Part shown: positions 4,259-7,373 of the stretch, piece after piece
Layout: each line of letters opens with the position of its first letter
Numbering within the stretch: position 1 is the first letter of the stretch
Source of the DNA: Sulfurimonadaceae bacterium
GTDB taxonomy: Bacteria; Campylobacterota; Campylobacteria; Campylobacterales; Sulfurimonadaceae
Direction: 5' to 3'
Assembly: GCA_028685945.1 (NCBI GenBank)
Contig: JAQUCZ010000046.1
Span: forward strand, 1 to 7,373
Length of the DNA stretch: 7,373 bases
Made by a program: the position numbers and the translations under genes
Notes under the pieces: generated by a model
Databases searched by the model: none
What the model was told of the DNA's origin: nothing
What the model saw: only the letters and a program-made list of their open reading frames with translations

Positions 4259-7200
4259 TTAAACGTTATAGTAGGTCGCGTTAGGGTGGTAGACAACGAC
4301 CGCGCTTGTGGACTGCTCAGGATGGATTTGAAAGGTTTCACTCAGTTCGATTCCAAACTCTTCGGGTTTTAAAAGTTCAAAGAGCGGACGGTTAAGCTCT
4401 AAGTCTGGACATGCCGCATAACCAAAAGAGTAGCGGCTTCCTTGGTATTTGTTCATTTGTACGTCTGCTAGAGTGCTACCTTCGCCGTGGCTGATATTTA
4501 GATCAAGACGGATTTGTTTGTGCACCATCTCTGCTAGTGCTTCGGCGAGTTCAACGCCAAGACCGTGGAATTGGTAATACTCTGTATAGTTGCCTGAATC
4601 ATAAATCTCTTTTTCCACTTCACTAAGTTTGCTTCCCGCACTTACACATGTAAGGGCTACGACATCGTGACGATCTGCATGGAAGAAGTCGCTTAGAGCA
4701 CGGTGAGGTTGTTTGCCCTGACGTGGGAATGTAAACTGTGCAACTGCACGTGTCATGGCATGTTGCAAATCTTCGCGGTTGACTTCGCCCTCGCTATTAT
4801 ACCCCTCACTTGCATCAAAAATAAGCAGGGTATTGTCATCACTTCTACATGGCCAGTAGCCATAAAGGATAGTAGGTTCAAAGAGTTTTTCGTCCAAGAA
4901 GCGTTTTTTGAGCTTCTCATAGGCAGGCCAGACAACTTCATTTAGTTGTTTCTCATACGCCTCTTTGCTCATGCCCTTAGAGCTATATCCCCAGCGTGAT
5001 TTAAAGAGGATTTTGTGGTTAATCCACTCAAAGGCAAGCTCCACTTGTTGTTGTGTGAGTTTTAACTCACGTCTTCCCCAAAACGGCGGTGTCGGTACAC
5101 GCACATCACGGCTTGGCATGGTGAGCTCTTTAAATGGAGGGATGATAACCTCTTTTTTCTCGCTAAAATCCTCTTCATCATGGGTGTTGCCATGCAGATT
5201 GGTATCAAAGTTTCCTTTTTCTATACGGCTCATTGCTGTTACACCGTCAAAGGCATCTTTACAGTAAAAGATAGGTCCATCGTAGATAGGACGACAAAAT
5301 TCGTCGATAAATTTACGAGTAAGTGCCGCACCACCAAGTAAGATAGGAGTCGTAATTCCTGCATCTTTGAGTGCTTGAAGATTCTCTTTCATCACCTGCG
5401 TCGATTTTACCAGCAAGCCGCTCATCCCGATAGCGTCGGCATTTGACTCTTTGAGGGTTTGTACAAAGTTGTCCAAATCGACCTTGATGCCGAGGTTTAT
5501 CACCTTAAACCCGTTGTTTGAGAGGATGATGTCAACTAGGTTTTTCCCTACGTCATGCACATCCCCTTTTACGGTTCCTAAAATAAGCGTCGTATCAGTT
5601 TTTTTCTCGATTTTTGGCAGATAAGGTTGTAGGTGATCGACCGTCTTTTTCATCGTCTCGGCACTTTGGAGTACAAATGGGAGTTGCATCTGCCCGCTTC
5701 CAAAGAGTTCACCGACTACCTTCATGGCATCGATGAGAATCTCATTAACGATTTTTTCAGGGGCAATCGTGTGACGCGCCTCTTCGACAAGAGGAATCAT
5801 GCGCTCTTTGTCGCCATCCATGAGAAGTTTAGCAATCTTCTCTTCGGTGCTCATGGCAAGGTAGGCTTCATCTACCGCGGCATTGTCCACCTTCTCTTTG
5901 GTGCTGAAATGCTCTATGAACGTAAAGAGGGCTTCCCCGTTTGGTTTGCGGTTGAAGATGAGGTCATCACATATCTCTTGGTCTTCTTTAGAGATTTTGT
6001 TGATAGGAATGATGTGCTGTACGTTGATAATAACGCTTGTAAGCCCCGCACCTATACAGTGGTGTAAAAACATCGAGTTTAGATAAGGACGCGCATCTTT
6101 GTCTAAACCAAACGAGATGTTCGAGAGTCCTAAGATGGCTCCGACTTCTGGATGACGTTTACGAAGTTCACGAATCGCTTCGATGGTATTGATACCCGCT
6201 TCAAAATACTCTTCATCACCACTTCCAAGAGTAAAGGTAAGAACGTCAAAGACTAAATCCTCTTTTTTAATCCCGTGGCGCGTGGTTGCAAGGTTGATGA
6301 TGCGCTCGGCAACTTCTAGTTTTTTCTCAATCGTCTTTGCCATTCCCTCTTCATCGATGGTCAAACATACAAGCGCTGCACCAAACTTTTTAGCTAAAGC
6401 ACACACTTCATCAAACTTATCCATCCCATCTTCGAGGTTGACGGAGTTGATGATAGGCTTGCCGCCTATGAGTTTAAGCGCCGTTTCTAAGCCTGTTGTT
6501 TGCGTCGAGTCTGGCATGAGGGGAAGAGATATTTTTTGCGCATAGAGGCTCATTACTTCATGCATATCTTTTGTCTCATCACGTCCAGCAAAGCCGACAC
6601 TCACGTCTAAAACATGCGCACCTACTCGGACTTGTTGTTGCCCAACACTCAGAGTCCCCTCGTAATCCTCGGCTAAAAGAAGTTCACGAAAGGCTTTAGA
6701 ACCGGTTGCATTGCTTCGTTCTCCTACAAGTAAAGGAGCTGGCTCTTGCATGAGTGGCACTGTGGTAAAAAGGGATGCGAGTGAGTTTACTTGTGAACCG
6801 CTCGGCTTTTTTGGTTTCATGGCATGTACGCGGTTTACAAGGGCGCGAATATGTTGGGGTGTTGTCCCGCAACAGCCACCTAAAAAGCTCACGCCGTCGT
6901 ATTTTAAAAAGTTTTCCTGTCTATCGGCAAACTCATCAGGTCCCATCGGGTAGTAGGTATAGCCTCCACGATTTTGCGGCAATCCTGCGTTGGCATGTAC
7001 GCTGATTGGTTTATGCCAAAGCTCACTAAGAGTTTTGACATGTTTTTCTACCTGTTCAGGTCCTGTTCCACAGTTAAAGCCAAGACTTAAAATATCAAAA
7101 GGCTCTAAAATCGTCGTGATGGTCGAAGCATCGGTACCGATGAGCATCGTTCCGCTGAGTTCGATAGTAACGGAGACCATGATAGGCAGTTCTGTACCCC

Positions 7201-7373
7201 TTTGGCGGTTTGCCTCTTGGCATGCATGCAGAGCGGCTTTGATTTGAAGCGGGTCTTGGCACGTTTCAAGCAAAAAGATATCTGCACCCCCATCAATGAG
7301 CCCTAAACACATCTCAGTATAACCCGCATACATTTCGTCATAGTGAATATGTCCAAGGGATGGAAGCTTTGTT
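4259..7373 (-). CDS. metH: Cobalamin-dependent methionine synthase (5' partial)
   Basis: MetH transfers a methyl group from 5-methyltetrahydrofolate through methylcobalamin to homocysteine, making methionine in the cytoplasm. The frame runs off the window end; 13 further residues are readable before the in-frame Met at 7333 (ending LGHIHYDE), so that Met is internal and roughly the first 120-150 residues are missing. Numbering from that Met: the homocysteine domain shows its zinc ligands in FNCGTG (Cys88) and GGCCGTTP (Cys154, Cys155). The folate domain starts at LVGERSNATGSKAF (about 202). The B12 cap and Rossmann domains follow, with GDVHDVGKN (590-598) giving the cobalt-ligand His593 plus Asp591 and Ser644 of the usual triad. 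The C-terminal AdoMet reactivation domain is complete, with R-x3-GY-x3-P at 967-976 and HPEQSTSA (1004-1011). All four modules are present and the frame is intact. It converges with the toxin gene; its promoter and any riboswitch lie outside the window. Confidence 0.97.
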   Translation of the reverse strand, partial: TKLPSLGHIHYDEMYAGYTEMCLGLIDGGADIFLLETCQDPLQIKAALHACQEANRQRGTELPIMVSVTIELSGTMLIGTDASTITTILEPFDILSLGFNCGTGPEQVEKHVKTLSELWHKPISVHANAGLPQNRGGYTYYPMGPDEFADRQENFLKYDGVSFLGGCCGTTPQHIRALVNRVHAMKPKKPSGSQVNSLASLFTTVPLMQEPAPLLVGERSNATGSKAFRELLLAEDYEGTLSVGQQQVRVGAHVLDVSVGFAGRDETKDMHEVMSLYAQKISLPLMPDSTQTTGLETALKLIGGKPIINSVNLEDGMDKFDEVCALAKKFGAALVCLTIDEEGMAKTIEKKLEVAERIINLATTRHGIKKEDLVFDVLTFTLGSGDEEYFEAGINTIEAIRELRKRHPEVGAILGLSNISFGLDKDARPYLNSMFLHHCIGAGLTSVIINVQHIIPINKISKEDQEICDDLIFNRKPNGEALFTFIEHFSTKEKVDNAAVDEAYLAMSTEEKIAKLLMDGDKERMIPLVEEARHTIAPEKIVNEILIDAMKVVGELFGSGQMQLPFVLQSAETMKKTVDHLQPYLPKIEKKTDTTLILGTVKGDVHDVGKNLVDIILSNNGFKVINLGIKVDLDNFVQTLKESNADAIGMSGLLVKSTQVMKENLQALKDAGITTPILLGGAALTRKFIDEFCRPIYDGPIFYCKDAFDGVTAMSRIEKGNFDTNLHGNTHDEEDFSEKKEVIIPPFKELTMPSRDVRVPTPPFWGRRELKLTQQQVELAFEWINHKILFKSRWGYSSKGMSKEAYEKQLNEVVWPAYEKLKKRFLDEKLFEPTILYGYWPCRSDDNTLLIFDASEGYNSEGEVNREDLQHAMTRAVAQFTFPRQGKQPHRALSDFFHADRHDVVALTCVSAGSKLSEVEKEIYDSGNYTEYYQFHGLGVELAEALAEMVHKQIRLDLNISHGEGSTLADVQMNKYQGSRYSFGYAACPDLELNRPLFELLKPEEFGIELSETFQIHPEQSTSAVVVYHPNATYYNV

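Noticed and set aside
5633..6067. Plus-strand open frame of 144 codons inside metH
   Set aside because: It lies fully antisense to a well-conserved part of MetH and its translation shows no recognisable domain.

Overview
The window looks like a chromosomal segment of a bacterium, most likely a Campylobacterota (Sulfurimonas/Sulfuricurvum-like) member. This rests on the character of the proteins: a long cobalamin-dependent MetH, a short XRE regulator, and lipoproteins with modest similarity to known families. The low-to-moderate GC content and the TATAAT-type -10 boxes without a clear -35 also fit. The phylum call is an inference and no sequence search was possible.

Layout. Bases 1-857 (+) hold the 3' end of a CPA1-type cation/proton antiporter fused to a degenerate GGDEF domain. 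It converges on a minus-strand cluster, with a nested hairpin between them (858-901). The cluster, read from its promoter, runs: a two-helix inner-membrane protein (2407-2081), a TraT-like outer-membrane lipoprotein (2084-1476, ATGA overlap with the previous gene), and a small lipoprotein (1459-914). Upstream of these and in the same orientation is a three-part protein (3090-2488): cold-shock domain, zinc ribbon and C-terminal CFI-box domain. Divergent from it is a small XRE-family regulator (3232-3489, +). A Phd/YefM-type antitoxin (3571-3819) and a PIN-domain toxin (3816-4214) follow, overlapping by ATGA. They converge on metH (4259 to the window end, -), which lacks its 5' end.

The most interesting signal is regulatory. 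A 58-bp segment is present twice (2425-2482 and 3110-3167, 55/58 identical). It lies just upstream of the CFI-box gene and again just upstream of the membrane/TraT/lipoprotein operon. Each copy carries a minus-strand TATAAT and a palindrome built on TACCGATAG/CTATCGGTA. The palindrome is perfect (13-bp arms, 3-nt spacer) at 3145-3173, next to the XRE gene. A single half-site lies at the XRE gene's own start (3214-3226). The simplest reading is a local regulon in which the XRE protein controls itself, the cold-shock/CFI-box protein and an envelope lipoprotein operon through one shared operator. No known system with this architecture comes to mind, but the functional link is inferred.

The toxin-antitoxin pair has its own likely operator, a TGTACA-centred palindrome at 3540-3549, the core motif known for YefM-type antitoxins. 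metH is a housekeeping methionine-synthesis gene, apparently unrelated to its accessory neighbours.
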